From Lentisalinibacter sp964427415 (GTDB lineage: Bacteria > Pseudomonadota > Gammaproteobacteria > Steroidobacterales > Woeseiaceae), in NCBI GenBank assembly GCA_964427415.1, contig CAYRUH010000007.1:43336-107335 (forward strand): a stretch of DNA of 64,000 nt. The letters run 5' to 3'. The notes under the pieces were generated by a model. It had not been told where the DNA came from. It did no database searches and saw only the letters and a program-made list of their open reading frames with translations. This document shows, piece after piece, positions 26,105-35,296 of the stretch (the first letter of the stretch is position 1; each line of letters begins with the position of its first letter). Position numbers and translations under genes: made by a program.

Positions 26105-27102
26105 GCGACGCCGGCCAGCCATTGCTCGCGGTGGACAATCTCTCGGTGGCCTTCGCCGGGGAGGCCGGCGATACCACCGTTCTCAGCGACTTCTCCTACT
26201 CTCTGGACGCGGGAGAGATACTGGCCATCGTCGGCGAGTCGGGCTCGGGCAAGAGCGTCGGCGCGCTCGCGGTGATGGGCCTGATCGGCAGGCCCGGGCG
26301 CGTAACCGGCGGTTCGGTACGCCTCGAGGGACGGGAACTCCTGGCGCTGCCGGAGCGCGAGATGCAGAAGGTACGCGGCAGCCGGATCGGTATGATTTTC
26401 CAGGAGCCGATGACCAGCCTCAACCCGGTGCTGAGCGTAAGCGAGCAGATCACCGAGGCGGTGCGGCTGCACACGGGTGCCGATGGCCGCGCGGCACGCC
26501 GGCGTGCCCTCGAGATGCTGCGTCTGGTGCAGATTCCGGAACCCGAACAGCGGCTCGACCAGTATCCGCACGAGCTGTCAGGCGGGATGAGCCAGCGCGT
26601 GATGATCGCGATGGCGATGTCGTGTTCGCCCGCCGTACTGATCGCCGACGAGCCCACGACGGCGCTGGACGTGACTGTGCAGGCCCAGATCCTCGAACTC
26701 ATGCGAGACATCCGCCGGCGCACCGGCACCGCCATCGTGCTCATCACCCACGACCTGGGCGTGGTGGCCGAGCTGGCCGACCGGGTACTGGTCGTCTACG
26801 CCGGCCGTAAAGTGGAGGAGGGAACGGTGCGTGCGGTACTGCGTACCCCCCGGCACCCCTACACGGAGGGCCTGCTGCGGGCGATGCCGCGCCTTGGTGG
26901 TACGCCGGACGGGGGCCGCCTGACGGAGATAGCCGGCCAGGTACCCTCCTTGTCGGCACCGCCGCCGGGCTGCGCATTCGCACCGCGCTGCGACCTGGCG
27001 ATAGCGCGCTGCCGCCGGCAGACGCCGCCGCTCGAAACGGTGGCGGCTGACGGGCATGTGTCGGCATGCTGGCGCAGTAACGACATGGGAAGAACGGCAT
27101 GA
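26101..27102 (+). CDS. ABC importer ATPase, DppD type
   Basis: A 333-residue ATPase beginning at a GTG that overlaps the permease stop (GTGA). Walker A GESGSGKS (about 44), Q-loop FQEPMTSLNP, signature LSGGMSQRVMIAMA, Walker B VLIADEPTTALDV and the H-loop LITHDLGVVAE are intact. The C-terminal extension has the four-cysteine pattern typical of Dpp/Opp ATPases (CAFAPRC...C...C), which binds an iron-sulfur cluster in some members. Confidence 0.92.
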   Translation: MSDAGQPLLAVDNLSVAFAGEAGDTTVLSDFSYSLDAGEILAIVGESGSGKSVGALAVMGLIGRPGRVTGGSVRLEGRELLALPEREMQKVRGSRIGMIFQEPMTSLNPVLSVSEQITEAVRLHTGADGRAARRRALEMLRLVQIPEPEQRLDQYPHELSGGMSQRVMIAMAMSCSPAVLIADEPTTALDVTVQAQILELMRDIRRRTGTAIVLITHDLGVVAELADRVLVVYAGRKVEEGTVRAVLRTPRHPYTEGLLRAMPRLGGTPDGGRLTEIAGQVPSLSAPPPGCAFAPRCDLAIARCRRQTPPLETVAADGHVSACWRSNDMGRTA

Positions 27103-28118
27103 CGCCGTTGCTCGAAGTCACGGACCTGGTAAAGCATTTTCCGCTGGATAACCGCCTGCTCGCCGGGCTCACCGGGAGACCGCCCCGGGTCGTGCATGCC
27201 GTCGACGGCGTCAGCTTCTCCATCGCCGAGGGGGAGACCCTGGGGCTCGTCGGGGAAAGCGGCTGCGGCAAGTCCACGGTCGGGCGGTCCCTGTTGCGCC
27301 TGCTGCAACCCACCGCCGGCAGTATCACACTCGCCGGCACAGACATCACCCGTCTGCCGCAGCGCCGGCTGCGGCCGCTGCGCCGGGATCTGCAGGCGGT
27401 CTTCCAGGACCCCTATGCGTCGCTCAATCCGCGCCGCACGGTCGGGGCCGCGGTGGCCGAGCCGATCACCAATTACGGCCTCGCCGCCGGCAGCGTCCGC
27501 GGCCAGGTCGAGGCCCTGTTCGAACGGGTGGGCCTGCGCTCCGATCACCTCGACCGCTATCCGCACGAATTCTCGGGCGGTCAGCGTCAACGGATCGGCA
27601 TCGCGCGGGCCATCGCCACCCGTCCCCGCCTGGTCGTGCTGGACGAGCCGGTCTCCGCGCTGGACGTCTCCGTGCAGGCACAGGTCATCAACCTGCTGAC
27701 CGATCTGCAGCGCGAGGCGGGCATGGGCTATCTCTTCATCGCCCACGATCTGGCCGTCGTCGAGCACATATCGAGCCGGGTCGCCGTGATGTATCTGGGC
27801 CGCATCGTGGAGATCGCGCCGAAGGCCCGGCTGTTCGCCGCACCCCGCCACCCTTACACGAAAGCGCTGCTCTCCGCCGTCCCGCGCACAGACCCGGATG
27901 CCGCCGAGAACCGCATCCTCCTGCCGGGCGACATACCCAGCCCCACGAATCCCCCCAGCGGCTGCCGCTTCCGCACCCGCTGCCCGATCGCGCGCCCGCG
28001 CTGCGCACGGGAGGAGCCGCCCCTCGAGGCCGCCGCAGCCGGCCATGCGGTCGCCTGCCACTACCCGGACGATCCGATGCCGGCCACGCAGTCTCCGGGG
28101 CCTCAGGACGGCCGATAG
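27099..28118 (+). CDS. ABC importer ATPase, DppF type
   Basis: A 339-residue partner ATPase with Walker A GESGCGKST, the FQDPYASLNPRRTV Q-loop, FSGGQRQRIGIARA signature, VVLDEPVSALDVS Walker B and the FIAHDLAVVEH H-loop. The C-terminal cysteine-rich extension (CRFRTRCPIARPRC) is also present. ATGA overlap with the DppD-type gene. Its 3' end overlaps the convergent solute-binding-protein gene by 16 bases, leaving no room for a separate terminator. Confidence 0.92.
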   Translation: MTPLLEVTDLVKHFPLDNRLLAGLTGRPPRVVHAVDGVSFSIAEGETLGLVGESGCGKSTVGRSLLRLLQPTAGSITLAGTDITRLPQRRLRPLRRDLQAVFQDPYASLNPRRTVGAAVAEPITNYGLAAGSVRGQVEALFERVGLRSDHLDRYPHEFSGGQRQRIGIARAIATRPRLVVLDEPVSALDVSVQAQVINLLTDLQREAGMGYLFIAHDLAVVEHISSRVAVMYLGRIVEIAPKARLFAAPRHPYTKALLSAVPRTDPDAAENRILLPGDIPSPTNPPSGCRFRTRCPIARPRCAREEPPLEAAAAGHAVACHYPDDPMPATQSPGPQDGR

Positions 28119-29701
28119 GGCCCCTTGTCGACGTTCCAGAATACGGTGCTGCCGGGGACGCTCAGCACACCGCTCAGCCGCGGACTGTAGGCGACCGGCG
28201 AGAACCACTGGCCGATGGGCACGTAGGGCACCAGCTCGTAGGCACTCGCCTGGATACGCCGGGCGAGCGCGCGGCGCTCCTGCGGATCGGGGACAAAGGG
28301 GAATTCCTCGATCTTGGCCTGGTGTTCCGGGCCGCAGGGCCAGCCGGGCCAGGCGTCCTCGCAACTGGCATGGATCGGCACATTGCCCACCGGGTCGGCG
28401 ATGTTGCCGCCGGGCCAGTAGGTGAGGCCGATGTGCCAGCCACCGTCTTTCGGCGCGGCCCGGTTCACGCGCCGGGCGCTCATGGCACCGAAGTCCATCG
28501 CCTGCAGATCCACCTCGAGGCCGATGGAGCGCAGATCCTCGGCCAGCACGAGGGTGGCGAGGTTCATGAACTGGATATCCGTCGGATGCAGCACGACGAT
28601 AGGACGCCCGTCGTAGCCCGCCGCCTCCATCAACCGCCGTGCCTTGTCCCGATTTCCGCCGACATCGGCCGGCACGCCGGCGTCGTTCTCCAGGGCCGAA
28701 CCGCAGACGAAGAAAGCGTGGCACACCCGGGTCACTTCCGGATCACCGAACATGGCCTGCAGATAACGCTGCTGGTCGATCAGGTAGACCAGCGCCTGTC
28801 TCGCACGCCGGTCGTCGAACGGCGGGTGCAGGTGATTCATGCGCAGCATGCCCTGGTAGCCCAGTTTGTCCGTACGCTCGATGACGATGCCGGAGCGGCG
28901 CAGCAGCGGCAGGAACTCGGGCGCCGGGCTCTCGACGAAATCCACTTCGCCGTTGGCCAGCGCGAGAACGGCCGACTGCGCATCGCGGATGTTCAGCCAT
29001 TCCACCGTGTCCACGTGCACATGTTTGCCGCCCGCCGTCCCGGCGGGAGGCTCTGTGCGCGGCAGGTAACTCTCGTTGCGCCGGTAGACGACACTGGCGC
29101 CCGGGACCCAGGCCTCCCGGTCGAAGACAAATGGCCCGCTGCCGATCACCTCGTCGACGGCGCTCGACGCATCGGTGCGGGCGATCGCCTCCGGCATGAT
29201 CGCCGCCACCGGTCCGCCGGTCTTCGACAGCGCCTCCAGCAGCAGCCCGTAGGGCCGCGCAAGCCGCCAGACGAATGAGCGCTCGCTCACCGCTTCCAGT
29301 CCCCGGGTGACGCCGAGAATCTGGCGACCGTAGGCATCCCGGTCGGCCCAGCGCTGCAGCGAGGCAACGACGTCGCGGGCCGTGACGGGCGCACCGTCGT
29401 GGAACGCAAGACCGTCACGCAGCCGGAATTCCCAATCGAGCTTGTCGTCGCTGAGAACCCATTCCTTCACCATCTGCGGTGCCGGCCTGCCCGCCTCGTC
29501 GCGACCGAACAGGAAGTCGTAGACCATCAGCGCATGGCGCTGCACGATGCCCGCCGTCGTCACGATCGGGTCCAGGGAAGACAGGTCCGCATGCATGACG
29601 GCACGCAGGAGTTCGCGGTCGTCCGGCCGGCTGCAGGCGCCGAGCCCTGCTCCCATCAGGGCGGCAGAGGCGGCGATGAACTGCCGGCGGGTGAGACTCA
29701 A
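28103..29701 (-). CDS. Family 5 ABC solute-binding protein with Tat signal and lipobox
   Basis: A 532-residue DppA/OppA-like peptide- or solute-binding protein. It begins with a twin-arginine signal (SLTRRQFIAASAAL) ending in a lipobox (LGAC), so it would be exported folded and lipidated. The binding-protein domain follows with DLSSLDP (about 40), PQMVKEW and DKLDWEFRLRDGLAFHDG. The start is a TTG overlapping the stop of the methyltransferase gene (TTGA), with GGGAG seven bases upstream. A GTG at 29719 would add six residues. It is convergent with dppBCDF-type genes and presumably serves them. Confidence 0.85.
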   Translation of the reverse strand: MSLTRRQFIAASAALMGAGLGACSRPDDRELLRAVMHADLSSLDPIVTTAGIVQRHALMVYDFLFGRDEAGRPAPQMVKEWVLSDDKLDWEFRLRDGLAFHDGAPVTARDVVASLQRWADRDAYGRQILGVTRGLEAVSERSFVWRLARPYGLLLEALSKTGGPVAAIMPEAIARTDASSAVDEVIGSGPFVFDREAWVPGASVVYRRNESYLPRTEPPAGTAGGKHVHVDTVEWLNIRDAQSAVLALANGEVDFVESPAPEFLPLLRRSGIVIERTDKLGYQGMLRMNHLHPPFDDRRARQALVYLIDQQRYLQAMFGDPEVTRVCHAFFVCGSALENDAGVPADVGGNRDKARRLMEAAGYDGRPIVVLHPTDIQFMNLATLVLAEDLRSIGLEVDLQAMDFGAMSARRVNRAAPKDGGWHIGLTYWPGGNIADPVGNVPIHASCEDAWPGWPCGPEHQAKIEEFPFVPDPQERRALARRIQASAYELVPYVPIGQWFSPVAYSPRLSGVLSVPGSTVFWNVDKGPYRPS

Positions 29702-30645
29702 GCCGCGGCTCCCAGCCACCAGCCGAGCAGGTGGCCGCCCGTATCCGCTTCGGCCGCGGCCAGCCGCACGTCCCGCATCCCGAGCTGTCGCAGACGCCGT
29801 GCGAGCGCTTCGGCACCCTGCCGGTCGAGCGCCGCACGCTGCATGGCCTCGAGACGCCGCAGCTGGGCCTCGAGCAGGTGGCGGGTATGGCCGGCCGTGG
29901 CCATCAGCGTGCCGTGATCCAGAGATGAGCGCAGATCCGGCAGCCGGCGGACCGCCGCGAATACGGCATCGGGGAGGCTCGTATCCGGATCGCCCCCGAA
30001 CCGTTGACCCAAGGAGTCCAGCACCGACTTCAACGCCTGCACAGCGGCGAGGGCATCGTCCTGCGATGCCGACCCGCCGCCCCGCTCCGCCGCATGCAGC
30101 TTTTCCAGCAGATCGACCAGCTCAGGAAAGAGCCGGCTGGCGAGCAGGTCCGTGGCCTGGCGGCTCTGCAAACGGCAGCGCTCGCTCAGGACGCCGCCGC
30201 CGGCATGCACCAGGAGGCGCAGGCGTCCTCCCGGCGCCAGCACCCGCAGCGCCTCGGCGACACTGCGCTGCGCATCGGAGTATTCGATACCGTACTGGCT
30301 GACGACGGCGTCGAAAGCGTCGTCGTCGAACGGCAGGCATTCCATCGCTACCCGGCCATGGAAACGGACCGGGCGAAGCAGATCCCGCCTGGCCGGCAGG
30401 AAGCGCAGCGGATCGATCGCCGCAAGATCGATTGCATCGATTGCGAATGGTTGCTCCTTCCCGGCAGCGGCCGCTACGGCGGCCAGACTGCCGTTGCCGG
30501 TGCCGAGGTCGAGGATACGGCTGCCCGGTGGCAGAGACTCGAAGAACGTCCGCCAGACCCCGACTATACCGGCGGCGCCGGCTCCATCCGACGGGACACA
30601 GGATTCCTCATGCTCGGCCTGCCAGTAGGCATTCCACTCCCACAT
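29698..30645 (-). CDS. SAM-dependent methyltransferase (class I)
   Basis: A 315-residue protein with a Rossmann methyltransferase domain in residues about 40-150: motif I ILDLGTGNGSLA, motif II AIDAIDLA, and the acidic-loop/post-motif region CLPFDDDAFDAVVSQYGIEY and LRVLAPGGRLRLLVH. The C-terminal half (about 160-315) is a helical region without a recognised domain. Substrate unknown. It sits between a TonB receptor (18-base gap) and the solute-binding protein (TTGA overlap), so it may act on the imported compound or be a fortuitous operon member. Confidence 0.82.
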   Translation of the reverse strand: MWEWNAYWQAEHEESCVPSDGAGAAGIVGVWRTFFESLPPGSRILDLGTGNGSLAAVAAAAGKEQPFAIDAIDLAAIDPLRFLPARRDLLRPVRFHGRVAMECLPFDDDAFDAVVSQYGIEYSDAQRSVAEALRVLAPGGRLRLLVHAGGGVLSERCRLQSRQATDLLASRLFPELVDLLEKLHAAERGGGSASQDDALAAVQALKSVLDSLGQRFGGDPDTSLPDAVFAAVRRLPDLRSSLDHGTLMATAGHTRHLLEAQLRRLEAMQRAALDRQGAEALARRLRQLGMRDVRLAAAEADTGGHLLGWWLGAAA

Positions 30646-30663
30646 CGTCTCCCGCCCGCACCA

Positions 30664-33600
30664 TCAACGCAGCCGGTAGGATGCACCCAGGAAGTACTCG
30701 GCACCCGTGGGACTGAAGGTATCCGGGCTCGTGTTCGCGCGCACCTGACGGGAACCGAGCAGCGGCGGGTCCTCGTCCAGCACGTTGATGACGCCGCCCC
30801 AGATGCTCAGCGCATCGTTGACCTCGTAGTTCACCGACAGGTCCAGATAGCCATTGCCGTCGAGTTCGAACACGGCCACGTCTTCGGGCGACGGGCCGGG
30901 TTCCCCGCGGCGTGCCGGCAGCACCACATCGTCGAGCTCGGTGGACTCCTGCCACCGATAGCGCAGCCCGAGAGTCAGGTCACCGGTCCGCCAGTTGACG
31001 GCCGTATTCACCTTGGTCTCGGACTTCGGCTCGCCGCAGGTCCGGCCGAATGCACCCGTGCAGTCGTTGACGATGCCCAGATCCGCGATAGGCGTGATCT
31101 TGAAGTCGTCCAGGAAGGTGGCGTTCAGGCTGAAGGTCAGATCACTGACGGGCCCGAACAGTCCAAAATCGAGTTCGTGCAGATACGACACACCCAGATC
31201 CAGTCCGGAAGTCTCCAGTCGGCCCACGTTGACCGTCGTCACCTCCACCGGGTTCTGCGTATCGATCACACCGGTGGTGGGATTGCGGTTGACCGCCTGG
31301 CAGGCAGGGCTTCCCAGATCCTGGATCTGCACGTAGCAGAGATTCAGCACGTTGGAGACCGACCCGCCGAATACGCCGATGGCATCATCCACGTCGATAT
31401 CGAAATAATCGAGAGTCACGCGGAGGTTTGGCACGAACTCGGGCGTGACGATAGCGCTCAGCGTAAAGGTGTCAGACTCCTCTTCACTCAGGTTCGGATT
31501 GCCGCCGAACAGCCCGGGGATCTCGGTGTTCGGGCGCAGGGTCGGGTCGCCGACCAGGTTGCCCGGCACGCCGGTCGACTCGCACAGGCTGCGGATCGTG
31601 GGATCCGTCGCCGCCTCGGGCACCGCGCAGGGGTCGGTCGCACTCACCGGGAAGATGCGCTGACCGCCAAACGCCTCGCCGACGCTGGGCGCGCGGATCG
31701 CGCGCTGGAACTGAGTGCCGAAGGCGAGACTCTCGTTCAGCCTCCAGTCCAGACCGGCGAGGAAGGTATTCACCCCATCGGTCTGGTCGAGATCGTAGTT
31801 CGAGTAACGATAGGCGCCGGTGAAATCCAGCGACTCGATCGCCGGCAGATCGGCCAGCAGCGGCACGCTGAACTCGGCGAACACCTCCCACACATCGATC
31901 TCGCCGCGCGCCTCGGTGATGGCATTGAAGCCCGCCACGTCGCCGGTGAGCAGTGCCTCGTCCGGCTGGAAATCCACCGAACTGGAGCGCCATTCAGCGC
32001 CCACCAGCACCGACAGTGGACCGGCCGGCAGCTCCAGGAGCTGGCCATCCAGGGTCGCGCCGAAGACCTCCAGCTCGGTGTCCTCGGTATTGGTCGTCGC
32101 AATATCGAGGAAGTCGACACCCGCCGGGGAGATATTCGGGCCGAACGGATTCAATATCGGACCACCGTCCGGCGCCGACCCGGAAAGCACGCCCTCTGCG
32201 AACGCCTCCAGCGAGGCATTGCCGAACTGGAGCTGGGTGTTGTCCGAGCGTGCATAGGAGTAATAGGCGTCGTAGCGGTAGCGCCCGATATCACCGCGCA
32301 CGCCCACCAGGGCACGGAAGGCGTTGCGATTATCCGCGTTTCGCCGCGGACCCAGCTCGACCAGGCGCCGGGCGACGCCGAGTTCCACCAGACCGTCGTT
32401 GGCCGGACCGCCGACACCGTTCTCGTCCATGATACGGAATACGTCCTGCACCTCCGGGCTGACGAACGGATTGTCAACCTCCAACGGGAATGCGCCGTTG
32501 ATGAAGCTGGAGGCGAAACCGGTGGTCGTCTCGTTACGCGAGAAGGCTCCCTCGAAATACAGGGTATCGGTCTCGGTCATGTCGAAGTGGGCCAGCGAGG
32601 TGACCGAATAGCGCTCCTGGGGTATGCGCAGAAAATTGTCCAGAGTGTAGTTGAAGAAATCGTCCGGACGGGCGAAAGGCCGCACATTCTGGCCGCTGTC
32701 GTCGGGGATGAATCCGTCGTTACCGAGAGTGCTGAGGCCGGCGGCGGCCAGTGCGTCCTGCAAGCCGGGGATCGCGGCAGCGGCATCACCGAAAGGTACC
32801 CGGTTGAAACGCCCGTTCGGCACGAAACTGCTGCCGCCGGGACCAAGCACCCGGTTGCCGTTGGCGTCCGTCACATCCGTGAGCACACTCGAGGAGAAAT
32901 CGCGGTCGGTGGTCAGGATCGAGTCGCGGTCGAAGTAATTGAAGCTGACCACGGCGTTACCCCGATCGTCGGCGAAGTTGCCGCCGAGCGTCAGCGTAAA
33001 GTCGAGAATCTCCCCGTCGCCCTCGGTCGTCTGATTGAACTGGGAGCGAAACTCCACGCCCTCGAAATCGTCGCGGAGGATGAAATTGACGACGCCGGCG
33101 ATGGCATCGGAACCGTACACGGCCGAGGCGCCGCCGGTGACCACCTCGACACGCTCGATCAGGGACGTCGGGATGACATTGATATCCGTGCGCTGACTCG
33201 AGTCGAAGAACATGTAGCGCCGGCCGTTCACCAGCACGAGCGTCCGCTGTCCGCCGAGGCCCCGCAGATCGAGCGTGGCCGCACCGGTCGCCGTGGGATC
33301 TGCCGTCGAGTTGGTTGCTGCCGTACGTGACGGGATGAACTGGGGCATATTGTTCAGTACTTCCTCCGGGTTCTGGAAGCCCGCCAGCCTGATCTCTTCG
33401 GAGGACAGCGTATCGACCGGGATAGAGGGCGCCTGCCGGCCGGTACGGATACGCGAACCCGTGACCACGACCTCCTCGATGACCGCCTCGTCTTCCCCGC
33501 CGCTCTGGGCCTGTGCCGTCGGATTCAATGCAAGAGCCACTGCCATCGCAACCGCCGAACGCCCCATTGCCCGGTTTTGCTTAGGATTCGTTTTCTTCAT
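30664..33600 (-). CDS. TonB-dependent outer-membrane receptor (large)
   Basis: A 978-residue receptor. The signal peptide ends near AQAQSG (about 33), the TonB box is IEEVVVTGSRI (about 43), and the plug has LDLRGLGGQRTLVLVNGRRYM and the RVEVVTGGASAVYGSDAIAGVVNFI block. A long barrel ends in aromatic/basic YRLR. The MKKTNPKQNR start has a good basic n-region. The family is common in Xanthomonas-like and Sphingomonas-like receptors for glycans, peptides and unknown ligands. It is first of a TBDR-methyltransferase-binding-protein operon convergent with the Dpp-type importer, so together they could move one substrate across both membranes. Confidence 0.92.
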   Translation of the reverse strand: MKKTNPKQNRAMGRSAVAMAVALALNPTAQAQSGGEDEAVIEEVVVTGSRIRTGRQAPSIPVDTLSSEEIRLAGFQNPEEVLNNMPQFIPSRTAATNSTADPTATGAATLDLRGLGGQRTLVLVNGRRYMFFDSSQRTDINVIPTSLIERVEVVTGGASAVYGSDAIAGVVNFILRDDFEGVEFRSQFNQTTEGDGEILDFTLTLGGNFADDRGNAVVSFNYFDRDSILTTDRDFSSSVLTDVTDANGNRVLGPGGSSFVPNGRFNRVPFGDAAAAIPGLQDALAAAGLSTLGNDGFIPDDSGQNVRPFARPDDFFNYTLDNFLRIPQERYSVTSLAHFDMTETDTLYFEGAFSRNETTTGFASSFINGAFPLEVDNPFVSPEVQDVFRIMDENGVGGPANDGLVELGVARRLVELGPRRNADNRNAFRALVGVRGDIGRYRYDAYYSYARSDNTQLQFGNASLEAFAEGVLSGSAPDGGPILNPFGPNISPAGVDFLDIATTNTEDTELEVFGATLDGQLLELPAGPLSVLVGAEWRSSSVDFQPDEALLTGDVAGFNAITEARGEIDVWEVFAEFSVPLLADLPAIESLDFTGAYRYSNYDLDQTDGVNTFLAGLDWRLNESLAFGTQFQRAIRAPSVGEAFGGQRIFPVSATDPCAVPEAATDPTIRSLCESTGVPGNLVGDPTLRPNTEIPGLFGGNPNLSEEESDTFTLSAIVTPEFVPNLRVTLDYFDIDVDDAIGVFGGSVSNVLNLCYVQIQDLGSPACQAVNRNPTTGVIDTQNPVEVTTVNVGRLETSGLDLGVSYLHELDFGLFGPVSDLTFSLNATFLDDFKITPIADLGIVNDCTGAFGRTCGEPKSETKVNTAVNWRTGDLTLGLRYRWQESTELDDVVLPARRGEPGPSPEDVAVFELDGNGYLDLSVNYEVNDALSIWGGVINVLDEDPPLLGSRQVRANTSPDTFSPTGAEYFLGASYRLR

Positions 33601-33682
33601 CTCACCACCCTGTCGTCATACACAAAAAAACCAAAGGACTCGGTACCGATCACCCTCACCGATCATACGCAACGATGCGCCG

Positions 33683-33703
33683 GACCGGAAAAATCTTCCG
33701 GTC
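33683..33703. promoter_or_regulatory. Perfect 8-bp inverted repeat in a divergent intergenic region
   Basis: GACCGGAA, five bases, TTCCGGTC: a 21-bp palindrome about 80 bases upstream of both the large TonB receptor and the GST gene. Its size and position suit a dimeric repressor operator. It could also form a hairpin. No bound regulator is identifiable. Confidence 0.45.
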
Positions 33704-33782
33704 ATCATAAACTAACGCTGGCTCACAAGGGGCGCTGCAGCGAGGCGTACCGCCGTGCTGCCCGTGGTACGCTCGCCTGAAC

Positions 33783-34418
33783 ATGAGACATCTCACCCTG
33801 TACATGTGGGCGACTCCTAACTCTCGCCGGGTCGCCATACTCTTCTGCGAGCTCGGACTGCAATTTCGGGTTGAGCCCGTCAATATCCGCCGTGGCGAAC
33901 AATTCGCCGACCGGATAACCGCACTCAACCCGGCGGCGAAGATACCCGTCGTCACCTGGCAAGAAGGCGATCGCGTCCGGGTACTATGCGAATCCGGCGC
34001 CATCCTCATGCGCTTCGCCGAGCGCAGTAGCCGATTCCTGCCGCAGAAAGGGCGCGCCCGTGACGAGGTACTGCACTGGTTCATGGCAGCTCTCACATCC
34101 CTCGGACCCATCACCGGCCAGACCCACCACTGGAGCAAGCTTTCCGAGACTCGCTCCGATGTCGCCCTGGCGCACAACATGGCGCTCGCCGAACGTCTCT
34201 ACCGGCTGCTGGATCGACGTCTCGGCGAGCACCGCTTCCTCGCCGGCGATTATTCGATCGCCGACGTGGCAGCGTACCCGTGGGTGGCAGTGAGCGACTG
34301 GACAACCCTGGATATCCGGGACTTCCCTCATCTGTTGCGCTGGCGCGATGAAGTTGCAGACCGCCCCGCCGTTGCCCGCGGCATGGCATTGCCGGAGGGA
34401 GTGACGCTGGACGGATAA
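33783..34418 (+). CDS. Glutathione S-transferase (YfcG/Ure2-like)
   Basis: A 211-residue GST with the N-terminal thioredoxin fold (about 1-85): TPNSRRVAILFCELGL, the cis-proline KIPVV, and the glutathione-binding CESGAIL (E-S-x-A). An all-helical C-terminal domain follows with the N-capping motif SIADVAAYPW. The WATPNSRRV segment resembles the nucleophilic (YfcG-like) group that reduces disulfides. Function beyond glutathione chemistry is open. It is monocistronic, convergent with the amidotransferase operon. Confidence 0.88.
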   Translation: MRHLTLYMWATPNSRRVAILFCELGLQFRVEPVNIRRGEQFADRITALNPAAKIPVVTWQEGDRVRVLCESGAILMRFAERSSRFLPQKGRARDEVLHWFMAALTSLGPITGQTHHWSKLSETRSDVALAHNMALAERLYRLLDRRLGEHRFLAGDYSIADVAAYPWVAVSDWTTLDIRDFPHLLRWRDEVADRPAVARGMALPEGVTLDG

Positions 34419-34444
34419 CGGTCGGGGGCATGCCGATACCTTGC

Positions 34445-35296
34445 CTAGTTCACGGGACTGAAGTCGGAGACGGCGACGTTACCGTCCCGCACCGTGACGA
34501 AACCCGACTCATCGATCAGGGCCCAGTCACGCGCGCAATCATCCAGGGGTTCCGACAGCACGACGTGACCCGACGCCGGCAGCTCGTCACCGCGGCCGAT
34601 CAACCGCTGCAGCGCGGCAGATCCTTCATTGATATACAACGTCTTCGAGCGACGATCGCTGGAGTAGCGAACGGCGTACAGGGCTTCGCCATCACATAGC
34701 GCACAGGTCAGGCGGAATGGTCCGTCGATACGGTAGTCCTCGCGCGCCCGCTCGATTCGCCCGGCCATCCGCTCCAGCGCGCGCACGGGTTCCTCTCGCA
34801 GCCCGTAATCCAGCGCCAGCTGAAAACAGACCTCGGTGTCCGTGGTGCCTCTGATTCGGGCGAACGCCTCCGGCGAGAGCTCGAGCAGCAGCTCGCGGCG
34901 CATCGCCTGGAAACCCACCACCTCGCCATTGTGCTGCATCATCCAGTTGCCGCAGGCGAACGGATGGGAGTTGCTGCGCTGCACGATGCCGTCATAGGCA
35001 GCCCGCAGATGAGCCATGAACAACCCCGACCTGATGCTGGCCGCGAGGCTAAAGAAGTTCTCGTCGCTCCATGCCGGGCGCAGTTCCCGGTACAGACCGG
35101 GCTCGGGCTTATCTGCGTACCAGCCGATCCCGAAGCCATCCCCGTTGGTGGGAAAAGCGCCGTCCGGGAAATCCGGCAGACCCGACACGTAGTTCTCGCG
35201 AGCGAAGCGGCTCTGCATCAGCAGCGAGTGCTCCGGCTTGATCAGCAGGGTATCGAGATGGATCTCCGGCCCGGAGTAGGCAAGCCAACGGCACAT
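34445..35296 (-). CDS. Class II glutamine amidotransferase (YafJ/EgtC-like), copy 2
   Basis: A 283-residue Ntn amidohydrolase with the same MCRWLAYSG start and Cys2 nucleophile as the copy at 23423-24214, plus GFGIGWYA, FMAHLRAA, HPFACGNWMMQHNG and GTTDTEVCF. It carries an additional 20 or so residues in the N-terminal part. Its ATG directly abuts the stop of the NDH-2-like gene, so it belongs to the redox operon starting with tetR. A gamma-glutamyl thiol or amine substrate would suit that setting but is not shown by sequence. Confidence 0.85.
   Translation of the reverse strand: MCRWLAYSGPEIHLDTLLIKPEHSLLMQSRFARENYVSGLPDFPDGAFPTNGDGFGIGWYADKPEPGLYRELRPAWSDENFFSLAASIRSGLFMAHLRAAYDGIVQRSNSHPFACGNWMMQHNGEVVGFQAMRRELLLELSPEAFARIRGTTDTEVCFQLALDYGLREEPVRALERMAGRIERAREDYRIDGPFRLTCALCDGEALYAVRYSSDRRSKTLYINEGSAALQRLIGRGDELPASGHVVLSEPLDDCARDWALIDESGFVTVRDGNVAVSDFSPVN

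Noticed and set aside
30004..33330. Open plus-strand frame of 1108 codons opposite the TonB receptor and methyltransferase genes
   Set aside because: It is antisense to two clearly functional genes, has Arg/His/Gln-rich composition with no domain, and is explained by GC-rich codon bias on the coding strand.
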